DNA of 64,000 bases from Aliivibrio finisterrensis_A (GCF_004167675.1 NZ_SEZQ01000006.1); one strand, 5' to 3'. Shown: positions 24,262 to 33,580, counted from the first letter of the stretch. Notes: a model not told the origin generated them from the sequence alone. A program made the numbers and translations.

Positions 24262-25253
24262 TAAACCGCAGCCATAAACACGTTGCTCAAGCGGTTAATT
24301 CAACGATGGTTCAAACATATTGGCGGATAGGACATTTGATCGTAGAAGATGAACAACAAGGACAAAGCCGAGCTGAATACGGCAAAGGGACTCTAAAAGC
24401 ATTATCACTTTCTTTAACTAAAGAGTTTGGAAAAGGATTTGATGTTCGTAACCTACGTAATATGCGAAGTTTTTATCAGACGTTTCCAATTCGGAACGCA
24501 GTGCGTACCGAATTGAGTTGGACTCATTACCGTATCCTTATTCGCATCGAAAACAATAAAGCTCGTCAATGGTATATGCAAGAATCTATTGAGCAATCTT
24601 GGTCTACTCGAGCCCTAGAACGTCAAATTGGTACTCTCTATTATGAACGCTTATTGGCTAGCCAAGCTGATAATAAAGCGATTAAACCTGTTTTAAATGA
24701 AGCAAAGCAACACACTGATGCTCTTGCTGTATCAGCAAAAAACTATCTACGAGATCCTTACATTTTTGATTTTCTTGGTTTACCGACCGACTCTCTTCAA
24801 GAAAATGAACTAGAGCAAGGGCTCATTGATAACCTCAAAAAATTTCTACTTGAATTAGGAAAAGGTTTTGCTTTTGTTGAACGTCAACAACGCATTACAA
24901 CAGATGATGGTGACTATTACATCGACCTCGTCTTCTATAATTTTCATCTAAAATGCTTTTTACTGATTGATCTAAAAATGCATAAATTGAATCATCAGGA
25001 TGTAGGTCAGATGGATATGTATGTAAGAATGTATGAAGAAAAAAAGCGACGCAGTGATGACAACCCTACTATTGGCTTAATACTGTGTACTGAAAACAAT
25101 AAAACAGTAGCAAAATATTCAGTCCTCAATGAGAGTGAACAACTCTTCGCTTCTAAATATATAACAGAACTACCAACTGAAGAAGAGTTACGCCAACAGT
25201 TAGAAAAGGATCGTCGGCTAATCCTCGAACAGCAAGGAAAGTATGAATACTGA
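24246..25253 (+). CDS. DUF1016/PDDEXK nuclease (YhcG-like), 3' part re-started from the transposon end
   Basis: 335 residues. The first seven codons (MGAKPLN) come from the inverted repeat and the duplicated target. Host sequence resumes at 24267 with RSHKHVAQAVN. The protein has the DUF1016 N-terminal region (TYWRIGHLIVEDEQ, LSWTHYRILIRI) and the C-terminal PDDEXK nuclease core (GDYYIDLVFYN followed by FLLIDLKMHKLNHQDVGQMDMYV). Only the first 21 native residues are replaced, so the product could still fold. There is no clear ribosome site before this ATG, so expression is doubtful. YhcG-type proteins are linked to DNA-processing and defence settings, but the role is unsettled. Confidence 0.8.
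   Translation: MGAKPLNRSHKHVAQAVNSTMVQTYWRIGHLIVEDEQQGQSRAEYGKGTLKALSLSLTKEFGKGFDVRNLRNMRSFYQTFPIRNAVRTELSWTHYRILIRIENNKARQWYMQESIEQSWSTRALERQIGTLYYERLLASQADNKAIKPVLNEAKQHTDALAVSAKNYLRDPYIFDFLGLPTDSLQENELEQGLIDNLKKFLLELGKGFAFVERQQRITTDDGDYYIDLVFYNFHLKCFLLIDLKMHKLNHQDVGQMDMYVRMYEEKKRRSDDNPTIGLILCTENNKTVAKYSVLNESEQLFASKYITELPTEEELRQQLEKDRRLILEQQGKYEY
24262..24266. repeat. target-site duplication TAAAC, right copy
   Basis: Follows the right inverted repeat directly and matches 18464-18468. Confidence 0.88.
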
Positions 25254-25363
25254 CACCAGACTCTGTCTTAATTATATTTAGAGCTTTATTCTAGTTTATT
25301 GCTAGGCACTTTGATGGTATAAAGTGCCTAAAATACTGTGTTCAAAAATTATAAGGCTCCAAG

Positions 25364-25696
25364 ATGTCTAAAATGTTCTTCAAAGGTCGTATCGAAACTC
25401 GTCAAAACCACGTTCTTTCTGGTTTTAACACTAAGCGTGACGTTAAGTTAGGTACTGAAGAAGCACCACTAACTTTAGTTGTTCAAACAGAAGAACGTAA
25501 AGTTGAAATTGAAGCGCAGCTTACTGAGCACAACTTATTCGCAAACATCGAAGTGAATGCGGAAAAAGAAGAAAATATTCTTGAGCTTGAAGGCGTTTTA
25601 AACAAGCCAAAAACAACTCGCTTTGAAAAAACACCTAACCGCAACGAACCTTGTTCTTGTGGTAGCGGTAAAAAATACAAAAAATGCTGTGCTTAA
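25364..25696 (+). CDS. SEC-C metal-binding motif protein (PBPRA1643-like)
   Basis: 110 residues ending in the SEC-C zinc motif NRNEPCSCGSGKKYKKCCA, the same C-terminal signature found on SecA. The N-terminal 85 residues (MFFKGRIETRQNHVLSGFNT and on) are typical of a small vibrio/Photobacterium family annotated as SWIM/SEC-C proteins, of unknown role. The SEC-C motif binds zinc and often mediates contact with proteins or ribosomes. It is a single gene with a strong terminator downstream. Confidence 0.85.
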   Translation: MSKMFFKGRIETRQNHVLSGFNTKRDVKLGTEEAPLTLVVQTEERKVEIEAQLTEHNLFANIEVNAEKEENILELEGVLNKPKTTRFEKTPNRNEPCSCGSGKKYKKCCA

Positions 25697-25745
25697 TAAC
25701 GACTCCGTTATTTAACTTTTAGCTAAACAGCTGATTGTATTTCAA

Positions 25746-25799
25746 AAAAAGAGCCTCTGTTTATCTGTTAGTAATAACAAACAACATGAGGCTCTTTTT
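25746..25799. terminator. bidirectional terminator between the SEC-C gene and nagK
   Basis: AAAAAGAGCCTC pairs with GAGGCTCTTTTT around a 30-base spacer. T runs occur on both strands, serving the convergent genes on either side. Confidence 0.75.
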
Positions 25800-25835
25800 G
25801 TATCTGCATTTTCTATTCTAAATATTGAGTCAAGA

Positions 25836-26747
25836 TTAGTCTTTAATATTTAGGAATGCTGCACCACGAACGCCGCCAGAATCACCGTGTTTTGCTTTGA
25901 TAATACGAGGCACGCGACCTACTGATAATAAGTGCTTTGGAAGACGTTTCGGCAACTCTTCATAAATCAATTCAAAGTTTGATAAACCACCACCCAGTGC
26001 TACAACATGTGGGTCAAAGCAGGTAAACAGGTTAGCAAAGCAGATCGCTAATAGCTCCATAAAGCGCTCAACATGCTCTACCGCATTCACATCACCTTCG
26101 GCATGGGCTTTAATGATATCAATCGCTTTCTTTTGTTCGCCATAATAATGCGCATAAAGTAGTTCAAAACCACGACCAGAAAGGTAGCTATCTAAGCAGC
26201 CTTTATTACCACAACCACAGCCTAATAACGGCGCGTTTTCACCAAGGTGGAACCATGCATCGATTGGTAAACGAGAGTGGCCTAACTCCCCTGCTACATG
26301 ACTGTAGCCAGAGAATGCTTTACCATCAAAAATTAAACCACCACCAAAACCAGTGCCTAAAATTAGGCCCATAACTGATGGAGAATCTTTTAATTCTTCG
26401 TCCCACGCCTCTGATAATGCAAAACAGTTTGCATCGTTATCAATTTTTACTGAACGGCCAATTTTTGCTTCTAAATCTTTACGTAAGAATTGACCTTTTG
26501 CTGCAGGTACATTACTTGTTAATAAAGCACCCGTTTCAGCGTCTTCCATTCCTGGGATCCCTAAACCGACTTTACCTTCAACGCCAAATTCAGCATCATA
26601 TTTTGCAATTAAGCCAGCAATGTCATCAACCAATAATGCGTAATCTTCTGTTTGTGTTGGAATTCGTTCAGTGGCAACGCGCTCTAATTTTTCATTAAAC
26701 GCACCAAATTCAATCTTTGTGCCGCCTACATCAAAACCGTAGTACAT
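25836..26747 (-). CDS. nagK: N-acetyl-D-glucosamine kinase (ROK family)
   Basis: 303 residues, the same length as E. coli NagK and closely similar by eye: MYYGFDVGGTKIEFGAF at the start, IGIPGM-type segment (GLGIPGMED), KIDNDANCFALSEAWD, LGTGFGGGLIF and the zinc site CGCGNKGCLDSYLSGRG. It phosphorylates free GlcNAc to GlcNAc-6-phosphate with ATP in the cytoplasm, feeding wall recycling and chitin breakdown; a secreted chitinase is encoded at 2.9 kb. AAGGATA precedes the ATG. It stands alone, and I saw no NagC-type operator upstream. Confidence 0.93.
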   Translation of the reverse strand: MYYGFDVGGTKIEFGAFNEKLERVATERIPTQTEDYALLVDDIAGLIAKYDAEFGVEGKVGLGIPGMEDAETGALLTSNVPAAKGQFLRKDLEAKIGRSVKIDNDANCFALSEAWDEELKDSPSVMGLILGTGFGGGLIFDGKAFSGYSHVAGELGHSRLPIDAWFHLGENAPLLGCGCGNKGCLDSYLSGRGFELLYAHYYGEQKKAIDIIKAHAEGDVNAVEHVERFMELLAICFANLFTCFDPHVVALGGGLSNFELIYEELPKRLPKHLLSVGRVPRIIKAKHGDSGGVRGAAFLNIKD

Positions 26748-26873
26748 AAGGTATCCTTGTCCTAATCTATTTTAAATTTTTTATGGTGTTATCTTACCTA
26801 ATTTATATAAATACAGACTGTGACCTAGGCGGAATTACCTTCTATTTTGTGTGAAATGTACCTCAAATCCCCA

Positions 26874-27617
26874 TTAGATTTGGTTGCTTTCTTTCAGTTC
26901 TGTACGAAAATCAATCAAACGTTTTAACCCCATCCCTCTTTCGGCTCCCTTCACTGGTCGCTTACTGTAAAGGTAGTGCTCTCGAAATAGCTCAAACCAA
27001 CACTCTAGATGCTTCGCATTTTCTTTTTCACCAAATAAATCCAATACCAAACTTGCTACTTCTGCCGTAGCAAGCTGATGATCTTTTGATGCTTTACGCA
27101 TAATGTAGCTGGACAGGTGCTCACTCTTAAATGACAGCACAGGCAATTGATGTAGGTAAACACTTTTACGATACATACGGCCCGCTTCGCGCCAACTGCC
27201 ATCAAGTAAAATAAATAAAGGCGTTTTACCCTCTTCAACCACAATATCATTCGTTACTAAGGCTTTATTTTCAATTTGCTCTTCTGGGAAGATAACAAAC
27301 GGTTGATACGAGTCATCTTGCAATAAAGCAAGCATCTCTGGATTTGGCTCAGTACGAGACCACAGGTAAGCATGAGTCTCAGGAATTAAGTCTGCAATAA
27401 GTTTTCCTGTGTTACTTGGTTTTAAAACTTCAGTATCAAACATTATTAACAAAAAAGCCGCATTAGATTGAACGTCTGGTTGATGCTCACAAATGCAGTA
27501 GTCTTTATGTACTTGGCAGTACTCACAACGGTTCACATTAGCACCACGCGCATTAAAGGGTTTTGTAGAGCGTGCTAATCTTTCTTTATGTAATTGGTGG
27601 ACTTTATGAATACGCAT
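26874..27617 (-). CDS. tapT: tRNA-uridine aminocarboxypropyltransferase (DTW-domain protein)
   Basis: About 247 residues. The N-terminal zinc-type cysteines CEYCQVHKDYCIC and the C-terminal DTW region (LLDGSWREAGRMYRKS) match E. coli TapT/YfiP; the DTW triplet appears here as D-G-S-W. Downstream matches are YIMRKA, HQLATAEVASLVL and a conserved aromatic C-terminus. The enzyme adds the acp3 group to U47 in the tRNA variable loop using S-adenosylmethionine. The start at the ATG 27617 is a choice; an in-frame TTG lies six bases upstream and no strong ribosome site favours either. Confidence 0.85.
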   Translation of the reverse strand: MRIHKVHQLHKERLARSTKPFNARGANVNRCEYCQVHKDYCICEHQPDVQSNAAFLLIMFDTEVLKPSNTGKLIADLIPETHAYLWSRTEPNPEMLALLQDDSYQPFVIFPEEQIENKALVTNDIVVEEGKTPLFILLDGSWREAGRMYRKSVYLHQLPVLSFKSEHLSSYIMRKASKDHQLATAEVASLVLDLFGEKENAKHLECWFELFREHYLYSKRPVKGAERGMGLKRLIDFRTELKESNQI

Positions 27618-27703
27618 TTGCAATAACCAAGCTATTTATATGGAAAAAAAAGCGCATTTTACTTACAGTATGAGTAATAACAAGTTTAATAAGAGAATTC
27701 CGA

Positions 27704-28507
27704 ATGGAAATTAACTGGATTGAATACAATGACCCTCTACGCTTGGGCTTCTTTATCGTTGCATTCATCATTTTTGCTTTAGCTGAATACCAATGGCCAC
27801 GCAAAGTCTTAACGCAAAAAAAATCTACACGTTGGGCTAGTAACATAGGTTTAGTCTTTTTTAATAGCTTAATTCTTCGTCTCACTCTGCCTTTATTAGC
27901 CATTGATGCTGCTTTTATTGCACAACAAGAACAATGGGGATTATTTAATTATTTAAACACGCCATCATTTTTAACAGGGCTTCTTTCTATCTTGTTATTG
28001 GATTGGTTAATCTATTGGCAACATCGCGCCTTTCATCGTGTTCCTTTATTATGGCGCTTGCATCGAATGCATCATTCAGATCAAGACATTGATGTCACCA
28101 CAGGGACGCGTTTTCACCCTATCGAGATCATTATCTCTATGTTGGTAAAAATAGCGGCTATTGGTTTACTTGGTATTCCAGTTGAAGCGGTTATTCTGTT
28201 TGAAATTACTTTAAACGTCAGTGCGATGTTTAATCACAGCAATCTGTTTATCCCAACGTGGTTAGATCGTTATATCCGACTGTTATTGGTGACGCCTGAC
28301 TTCCACCGGGTTCATCATTCTGTTCATATCTCTGAAATGCATAATAATTATGGTTTCTTTTTATCTATTTGGGATCGCATTAGTAAAACCTATTTAGTAA
28401 AACCAATAGATGGGCATAAAGAGATGAAAATCGGGCTTGGTTTTTTCAGAAAAGAAAAAGAACAACGCTTAGATAAAATGCTGACGCAACCATTTAGAAA
28501 TAAATAA
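27704..28507 (+). CDS. sterol desaturase / fatty acid hydroxylase family membrane protein
   Basis: 267 residues with about four membrane segments and the three histidine clusters of the di-iron hydroxylase superfamily: HRAFHRVPLLWRLHRMHHSD (HxxxH and HxxHH), FNHSN, and DFHRVHHSVHISEMHNNYG. These residues hold two irons that activate oxygen for hydroxylation of a lipid carbon. Bacterial members act on fatty acids, ether lipids or carotenoids, and the substrate here is unknown. It is divergent from tapT with an 86-bp gap and convergent with rsuA. Confidence 0.85.
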   Translation: MEINWIEYNDPLRLGFFIVAFIIFALAEYQWPRKVLTQKKSTRWASNIGLVFFNSLILRLTLPLLAIDAAFIAQQEQWGLFNYLNTPSFLTGLLSILLLDWLIYWQHRAFHRVPLLWRLHRMHHSDQDIDVTTGTRFHPIEIIISMLVKIAAIGLLGIPVEAVILFEITLNVSAMFNHSNLFIPTWLDRYIRLLLVTPDFHRVHHSVHISEMHNNYGFFLSIWDRISKTYLVKPIDGHKEMKIGLGFFRKEKEQRLDKMLTQPFRNK

Positions 28508-28515
28508 AATATAGT

Positions 28516-28540
28516 AATGAGGTGTTCACAGCACCTCATT
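28516..28540. terminator. hairpin between convergent hydroxylase and rsuA genes
   Basis: AATGAGGTG/CACCTCATT (9 base pairs, seven-base loop) followed on the plus strand by CTTATTT. It overlaps the few bases between the two stops. Confidence 0.6.
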
Positions 28541-28541
28541 C

Positions 28542-29231
28542 TTATTTGCTAAATGAGTTTACTTCTTCTTCCGTTAAGTAACGCCATTGACCTTCGTTTA
28601 CATCAAGACTGATCGATCCAATCTTCTTACGGTGTAAAGAGACGACTTTATTACCAATCGCTGAAAACATTCGCTTTACTTGATGAAACTTACCTTCCGT
28701 AATAGTAAGTAGAACCTCTTGAGGCGTAATAATATCAAGTTTAGCAGGACGCGTAAGTTGTAATTCACCTTGTAACTGCACTCCTTCTGCAAATTGTTTC
28801 TCTGCATCTTCTACTATTGGTTTACGTAAACCCACTCGATACACTTTTTCGCATTTTTTATTTGGTGTAATTATATTGTATGACCAATGTCCGTCATCAG
28901 TAATTAACACTAACCCTGTCGTATCTGCATCCAACCGTCCAGCAATATGCAACTCTTCATTATTTCCCTCTTCTATATAGTTAAATAAAGAGGGATAAGC
29001 TTCATCAATATTAGAGCAAATAGTATTCGCAGGCTTATTCATTAATATATAACGAAAAGGTCGAGCGACTAACTCCTTCCCATTCAGCGTAACTTGATTA
29101 TTTTCATGAACTTGGGTTGACTCAAGTGTGACAACGTCACTGTTTATTTTTGCCCTTCCCTCAAGAATCAACTCAACAGCTTGGGTTTTAGTTAACTCAG
29201 TACTTTTACAAATAAACTTATCAAGACGCAT
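28542..29231 (-). CDS. rsuA: 16S rRNA pseudouridine synthase (RsuA type)
   Basis: About 229 residues from the ATG 29231, which gives MRLDKFICKSTELTK, the standard RsuA start; an in-frame GTG lies 18 bases upstream. It has an N-terminal S4 RNA-binding domain, then the synthase domain with the catalytic Asp in AGRLDADTTGLVL, and TEGKFHQVKRMFSAIGN further on. RsuA converts U516 of 16S rRNA to pseudouridine. Several paralogues exist in gammaproteobacteria, so the exact target site is probable, not proven. Confidence 0.82.
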   Translation of the reverse strand: MRLDKFICKSTELTKTQAVELILEGRAKINSDVVTLESTQVHENNQVTLNGKELVARPFRYILMNKPANTICSNIDEAYPSLFNYIEEGNNEELHIAGRLDADTTGLVLITDDGHWSYNIITPNKKCEKVYRVGLRKPIVEDAEKQFAEGVQLQGELQLTRPAKLDIITPQEVLLTITEGKFHQVKRMFSAIGNKVVSLHRKKIGSISLDVNEGQWRYLTEEEVNSFSK

Positions 29232-29313
29232 AGAACCACACATTACCACTCATCATCACGCCATTATCCTTGCTCTATTCAAATAAGCAATCGTATTACA
29301 AAAACGAGCGATC

Positions 29314-29342
29314 AAAAAAGACGATCCTAAGATCGCCTTTTT
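29314..29342 (-). terminator. intrinsic terminator of the AbgT transporter gene
   Basis: On the minus strand GGCGATC-TTAG-GATCGTC forms a 7-base-pair stem (one G-U) followed by six T. It lies about 75 bases after the transporter stop. Confidence 0.7.
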
Positions 29343-29417
29343 ATTTATATGCTTAGAGCTAATTATGTGCCTAGCTTTAATTATATACTCAGAATTAAGC
29401 GTTTATTCTATTAACCG

Positions 29418-31010
29418 TTATGGTGTGTAGAACGTTGCTGCACCCGGACCTACTGGTAAACCGAATACGAATACCCATAGATAGAACAGAATACTCCAGC
29501 CAAACATAAAGCAGATTGAGTATGGAAGCATGGTTGCAATCAGTGTACCGATACCTAAATTCTTCATGTAACGTGTCGCTACCGCAAGGATAAGACCAAA
29601 ATAGCTCATCATTGGAGTGATGATATTCGTTGTTGAATCACCGATACGGTAAGCCGCTTGAATTGTCTCTGGTGCGTAACCTACTAACATTAGCATTGGA
29701 ACAAAGATTGGTGCGGTTACTGCCCACTGTGCAGATGCTGAACCGATCATTAAATTAATGAAGCCACACATTAAGATAAATGCGAAGAACAACATAGGAC
29801 CAGTAAGACCCACATCTTGTAAGAAACTCGCTCCACCAACTGCTATCACTTGACCAAAGTTAGTCCACTTAAAGAAAGCAACAAACTGTGCAGCAAAGAA
29901 CACAAGAACAATATACATGCCCATTGAAGACATAGATGTTGCCATTGCATTGATCACATCACGATCATTTTTCATTGAACCTGTGACTTTACCGTAAACA
30001 AAACCCGGAATAGCAAAGAATACAAAGATAAATGCCACAATACTCTTCAAGAATGGAGAACCTGCTACCGTACCAGTCGCTGAACGTAATACGCCATCTT
30101 CAGGAACAATCGTCCATGCAAGTAATGCACTCACAACAAGAACAGCCACACCTGCGAATTTAAGACCTTTCTTCTCAACTGCAGTTAGCTTACCCATTTT
30201 ATCGTTTGATAAATCTTCAGACGCTTCTTCATCATTGTATTTACCCAATTTTGGTTCAACAATTTTCTCAGTAACAAAAGCACCAGTAATTGAGATAAAG
30301 AAAGTTGATACAAACATGAAGTACCAGTTCGCTTCAGGGCCAACCGTATAAGTTGGATCAATCATTTGTGCTGCTGTTTCTGTAATACCAGAAAGCAGTG
30401 GATCAACCGTACCGATTAAAAGGTTTGCAGAGTAACCACCAGACACACCAGCGAACGCAGCCGCAAGGCCTGCTAACGGGTGACGACCTAATGAATGGAA
30501 AAGCATAGCAGCTAGAGGGATAAGTACTACGTAACCAAGCTCAGATGCTGTATTTGAAATAATACCTGCAAATACAACCGTTACTGTAACCATACGCTTA
30601 GACGCGCCCATTACCATGCCACGCATAGCGGCAGATAACATGCCTGAATGCTCTGCTATTGCAACACCAAGCATTGCAACAAGAACGGTACCTAATGGTG
30701 CAAAACCAACAAAGTTTTTCACTAGGTTAGTAACGATAAGCTGTAAACCTTCAGCATTGAAAAGGCTAACCACGTGGATCATACCATCAGCGGCTCGGCC
30801 TTTTGCCCCTTCTGGGCGAGGGTCCATTACCGATAGTTCAAAGTAGCCAGCAATGCCTGATGAAACTAAAATTGCCACACAAAAGATTGCAAACAAAGTA
30901 ATTGGGTGTGGTAATAGATTTCCTAAATATTCTACTGAATCAAGAAAACGTGTGAACAACGGCCTTTTTGGCTGCTGTTGATTCTGTTGTTGCGATGCAG
31001 ACGAACTCAT
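29418..31010 (-). CDS. AbgT family transporter (p-aminobenzoyl-glutamate/antimetabolite porter)
   Basis: 530 residues with about eleven membrane segments and strong AbgT-family segments: FLDSVEYLGNLLPHPITLFA at the start, AFAGVSGGYSANLLIGTVDP, SMSSMGMYIVLVFFAAQF, GSASAQWAVTAPIFVPML, and RIGDSTTNIITPMMSYF. E. coli AbgT imports p-aminobenzoyl-glutamate, while the MtrF and YdaH relatives export sulfonamides. Direction and substrate are not clear here. A good AAGGAG lies before the ATG. No abgA/abgB hydrolase genes are adjacent. It is a single gene with its own terminator. Confidence 0.9.
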   Translation of the reverse strand: MSSSASQQQNQQQPKRPLFTRFLDSVEYLGNLLPHPITLFAIFCVAILVSSGIAGYFELSVMDPRPEGAKGRAADGMIHVVSLFNAEGLQLIVTNLVKNFVGFAPLGTVLVAMLGVAIAEHSGMLSAAMRGMVMGASKRMVTVTVVFAGIISNTASELGYVVLIPLAAMLFHSLGRHPLAGLAAAFAGVSGGYSANLLIGTVDPLLSGITETAAQMIDPTYTVGPEANWYFMFVSTFFISITGAFVTEKIVEPKLGKYNDEEASEDLSNDKMGKLTAVEKKGLKFAGVAVLVVSALLAWTIVPEDGVLRSATGTVAGSPFLKSIVAFIFVFFAIPGFVYGKVTGSMKNDRDVINAMATSMSSMGMYIVLVFFAAQFVAFFKWTNFGQVIAVGGASFLQDVGLTGPMLFFAFILMCGFINLMIGSASAQWAVTAPIFVPMLMLVGYAPETIQAAYRIGDSTTNIITPMMSYFGLILAVATRYMKNLGIGTLIATMLPYSICFMFGWSILFYLWVFVFGLPVGPGAATFYTP

Positions 31011-31344
31011 CTGTAACTCCTTGTTTTTGACTTAGCTCTTCAAATAAAACACAGCATTTCGTACCAAATGGTTAAATTATGAGTGTTTTAGTTAAAAGTA
31101 AGTACTTCCAAAATTCACGCAAAGGTTACATGATTGTAAAAAACAAGGAAAGCGCTAAATGTCACAAAACATTTCATTTGTAGATTATTAACCCAAACCA
31201 CCAAACAAATACCACACCTTTGACTAACAATTAATCAAATTGATTCACAAAGATCATAGAAGATACATAAGATTATTATTAATATTGCGTTAAACTATGA
31301 AAATAAGTCAAAATAGTGAGGTTGCTTTTTATCTAGGATGACAC
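31011..31344. other. AT-rich divergent intergenic region (334 bp)
   Basis: Between the AbgT gene and the NlpC/P60 lipoprotein gene. No open frame, hairpin or clear operator stands out. AGGATG before 31345 is the ribosome site of the lipoprotein gene. Promoters for both genes must lie here, but I cannot place them with confidence. Confidence 0.4.
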
Positions 31345-31821
31345 ATGATTCGCCATTTTATTTTAGCTTTTACTCTACTCACTCTATTTGGCTGCGCCTC
31401 TTCTCCTGAACCTCAATTAACGAAAGAAGAAATTCGCATTCAGCATCCTCAGTTATCAACGTCTGATGCGTATCAAGATTACTTTCAAGAATGGCAAGGC
31501 GTACCTTATAAATATGGTGGCACAACGAAACGTGGGGTTGATTGCTCTGCATTTACTCAAGATGCTTTATACAACTTACATCAACTCTCTTTACCTAGAA
31601 CTACTCAGTATCAAGTCGTAATAGGTCAGCCAATACCATTAGAAAATGCTCAAAAAGGCGATTTAGTTTTCTTTAAAACAAGTATAAAAGTTAGGCATGT
31701 TGGGGTGTATATTGGAAATAGAGAATTTATGCATGCTTCAACATCAAAAGGGGTGATCATTTCAAGTCTTGATAATCCCTATTGGAAGAAGGCATTTTGG
31801 CAGGTTAGACGCGTGTTATAG
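31345..31821 (+). CDS. NlpC/P60 family lipoprotein (probable cell-wall endopeptidase)
   Basis: 158 residues with a lipoprotein signal ending LLTLFGC (lipobox, Cys17) and an NlpC/P60 domain. The catalytic Cys is in GVDCSAFTQ, the His in KVRHVGVYIG, and a third polar residue follows in EFMHAST. The family cuts D,L-type peptide bonds of peptidoglycan stems; E. coli MepS (Spr) is the closest in plan. It should sit on the periplasmic side of the outer membrane (no Asp at +2). It is a single gene with a hairpin downstream. Confidence 0.9.
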   Translation: MIRHFILAFTLLTLFGCASSPEPQLTKEEIRIQHPQLSTSDAYQDYFQEWQGVPYKYGGTTKRGVDCSAFTQDALYNLHQLSLPRTTQYQVVIGQPIPLENAQKGDLVFFKTSIKVRHVGVYIGNREFMHASTSKGVIISSLDNPYWKKAFWQVRRVL

Positions 31822-31834
31822 TACCAATAAAAAA

Positions 31835-31877
31835 GCCAAGTGAATTGAATAACGCTCAACTTACTTGGCCCATTTTT
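31835..31877. terminator. terminator between the lipoprotein gene and the DUF3802-like gene
   Basis: GCCAAGT/ACTTGGC arms around a 21-base spacer, followed by CCATTTTT. It serves the convergent pair. Confidence 0.55.
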
Positions 31878-31894
31878 AGTTCTAATTATAATAA

Positions 31895-32230
31895 TTATTG
31901 GAATGCGCTATCAAATAGATTCTTAATTAAGCCTATATAGTCATCTAAGAACATCACTTGCTCATTTGTCGCTTTTTGAACCCAAGCACTTGCTAATACT
32001 TCACCTAAATCCGCCACCACTGCATCTGCTTCTCGTAATAAGGTGAATCTCATTTCCGATGCTAGTTCTGGGTTTTGTGCAAATACTGTCATTAAATTAG
32101 AAGCCACTAGATCAGTCACTATGTCTTCTACGGTTTCTTCCCCTGTATCCCCTTGTTGATTAGCAAAAATAGCTAAACTCTCTGTAAGGTATTCAATTAA
32201 TGAATGGTAGCCTTCAGTATTAACAATCAT
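31895..32230 (-). CDS. small acidic protein, DUF3802-like
   Basis: 111 residues, acidic and mostly helical, with no signal, membrane or metal motif (EYLTESLAIFANQQ, EETVEDIVTDLVASNLMTVF, WVQKATNEQVMFLDDYIG). Size and pattern recall the gammaproteobacterial family DUF3802, whose role is unknown; the assignment is from memory. GGATGA precedes the ATG. A 298-bp gap follows to the next gene, holding only an unconvincing 62-codon frame. Confidence 0.6.
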   Translation of the reverse strand: MIVNTEGYHSLIEYLTESLAIFANQQGDTGEETVEDIVTDLVASNLMTVFAQNPELASEMRFTLLREADAVVADLGEVLASAWVQKATNEQVMFLDDYIGLIKNLFDSAFQ

Positions 32231-32424
32231 AATTCATCCACTTGTTATGGTTCATAGCGCTTAAAAAATTAAAGGCCTACAACACCGAAAATATAAAGCC
32301 GTACAAACTTATTTTTAATATGTCTTTGCCACAATTTATCAAAATAGAGAATAACACTCAAATCCTTTCCGTTTCTATTGACAGTCTAAGCAATTATAAG
32401 CGTGATTTTTATACGTTACTGTTT

Positions 32425-32446
32425 GTCTAATTAATTGTATTGGTAT
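32425..32446 (-). repeat. partial copy of the ATACCAAT repeat
   Basis: On the minus strand the sequence reads ATACCAATACAATTAATTAG. It closely matches the ends of the repeat copies at 36138-36190 and 57488-57514. Confidence 0.4.
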
Positions 32447-32528
32447 TATCTGCCATACCTCACAGATATTTATTAGGAATACACTATCCTTAATGATGTG
32501 GTTTTTCAGATAATCAAGAGAGGCAATT

Positions 32529-33398
32529 ATGTGGCAGGCTATAGCAAAACAAATCTCTGACGTAACAGGGCGTCCCTTCACTATTTCTGAACGTGAGATC
32601 ATCACTGGTGGAGAAATTAATGATTGCTATATGATCAGTGATGGCTCTCAGCGTTATTTCGTTAAAATAAATGAACGAGCCGAGCTTCCGATTTTTGAAA
32701 CAGAAATAGAAAGTTTAAATCAACTTGATCAATCCGATCACATCTTCGTTCCCTCTCCGCTTCATGTTGGAACCACTAAAGACCACGCTTTTTTAGTCTT
32801 AAATTTCTTACCCACTAAACCCATGGATAAGCAAACCTCTTTTGAACTTGGTGTAAGCTTAGCAAACCACCATTTATGGGGTGACCAAGTTGAATATGGC
32901 TTTGATTGTGATAACTATCTTGGCAATGTTCTACAAGTAAATACTTGGCATCGTAAATGGGCCTGTTTCTTTGCTGAGCAACGTATTGGCTGGCAATTGC
33001 AATTATTGCATGAGAAAGGAATGGAATTTGGTGATATTGAAACATTAGTCAAGAACACTAAAAATATCTTACACAACCATCAACCCAAACCAGCACTCTT
33101 ACATGGCGACTTTTGGCATGGCAATATCGCGTTAAGTGTCAAAGGACCTATCAGCTATGATCCTGCCTCTTATTGGGGTGATCCAGAATGTGATTTAGCA
33201 ATGGCAGAGTTATTTGGTGGTTTTCAAGATAGCTTTTTTGACGGATACCAATCCATCACACCTATTTCTAATGGGTTTGAAACTCGACAGCACCTATATA
33301 ACCTGTATTACATTCTTAACCATTGCATCATGTTTGGTGGAGAATACATGTTTCATGCTCAACAACTCATTGAAAAACTTAACCTGAATAAAAAATAA
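32529..33398 (+). CDS. fructosamine kinase family protein
   Basis: 289 residues, the usual length for bacterial fructosamine-kinase-like proteins (YniA group). It has a kinase-like fold with the N-terminal ITGGEINDCYMI loop, YFVKIN (ATP-binding Lys), the catalytic LLHGDFWHGNI and the metal-binding ISYDPASYWGDPECDLAM. Members phosphorylate ketoamine adducts on proteins or small molecules, starting deglycation. AGAGG precedes the ATG. It stands alone with a strong terminator downstream. Confidence 0.9.
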   Translation: MWQAIAKQISDVTGRPFTISEREIITGGEINDCYMISDGSQRYFVKINERAELPIFETEIESLNQLDQSDHIFVPSPLHVGTTKDHAFLVLNFLPTKPMDKQTSFELGVSLANHHLWGDQVEYGFDCDNYLGNVLQVNTWHRKWACFFAEQRIGWQLQLLHEKGMEFGDIETLVKNTKNILHNHQPKPALLHGDFWHGNIALSVKGPISYDPASYWGDPECDLAMAELFGGFQDSFFDGYQSITPISNGFETRQHLYNLYYILNHCIMFGGEYMFHAQQLIEKLNLNKK

Positions 33399-33410
33399 CC
33401 ATATAAAATC

Positions 33411-33439
33411 ATGAGATGGTACTTACCATCTCATTTTTT
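33411..33439 (+). terminator. intrinsic terminator after the fructosamine kinase gene
   Basis: ATGAGATGGT-ACTT-ACCATCTCAT, a perfect 10-base-pair stem followed by six T. Confidence 0.88.
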
Positions 33440-33580
33440 ACTCATCTTAATGAAAAAACATCGAAGCTATCAACTTTTGCACTTAATTCACTACAAAAAC
33501 CAACTCTGTTTTCTACTATTAACGAGCAACCAATAGTCAACCCATATATCGTAATTGCAGAACAGTAGAAGGAGTTTGTT

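Noticed and set aside
32242..32430. 62-codon frame upstream of the fructosamine kinase gene
   Set aside because: No ribosome site or family likeness; lies in an AT-rich spacer and overlaps a repeat copy.
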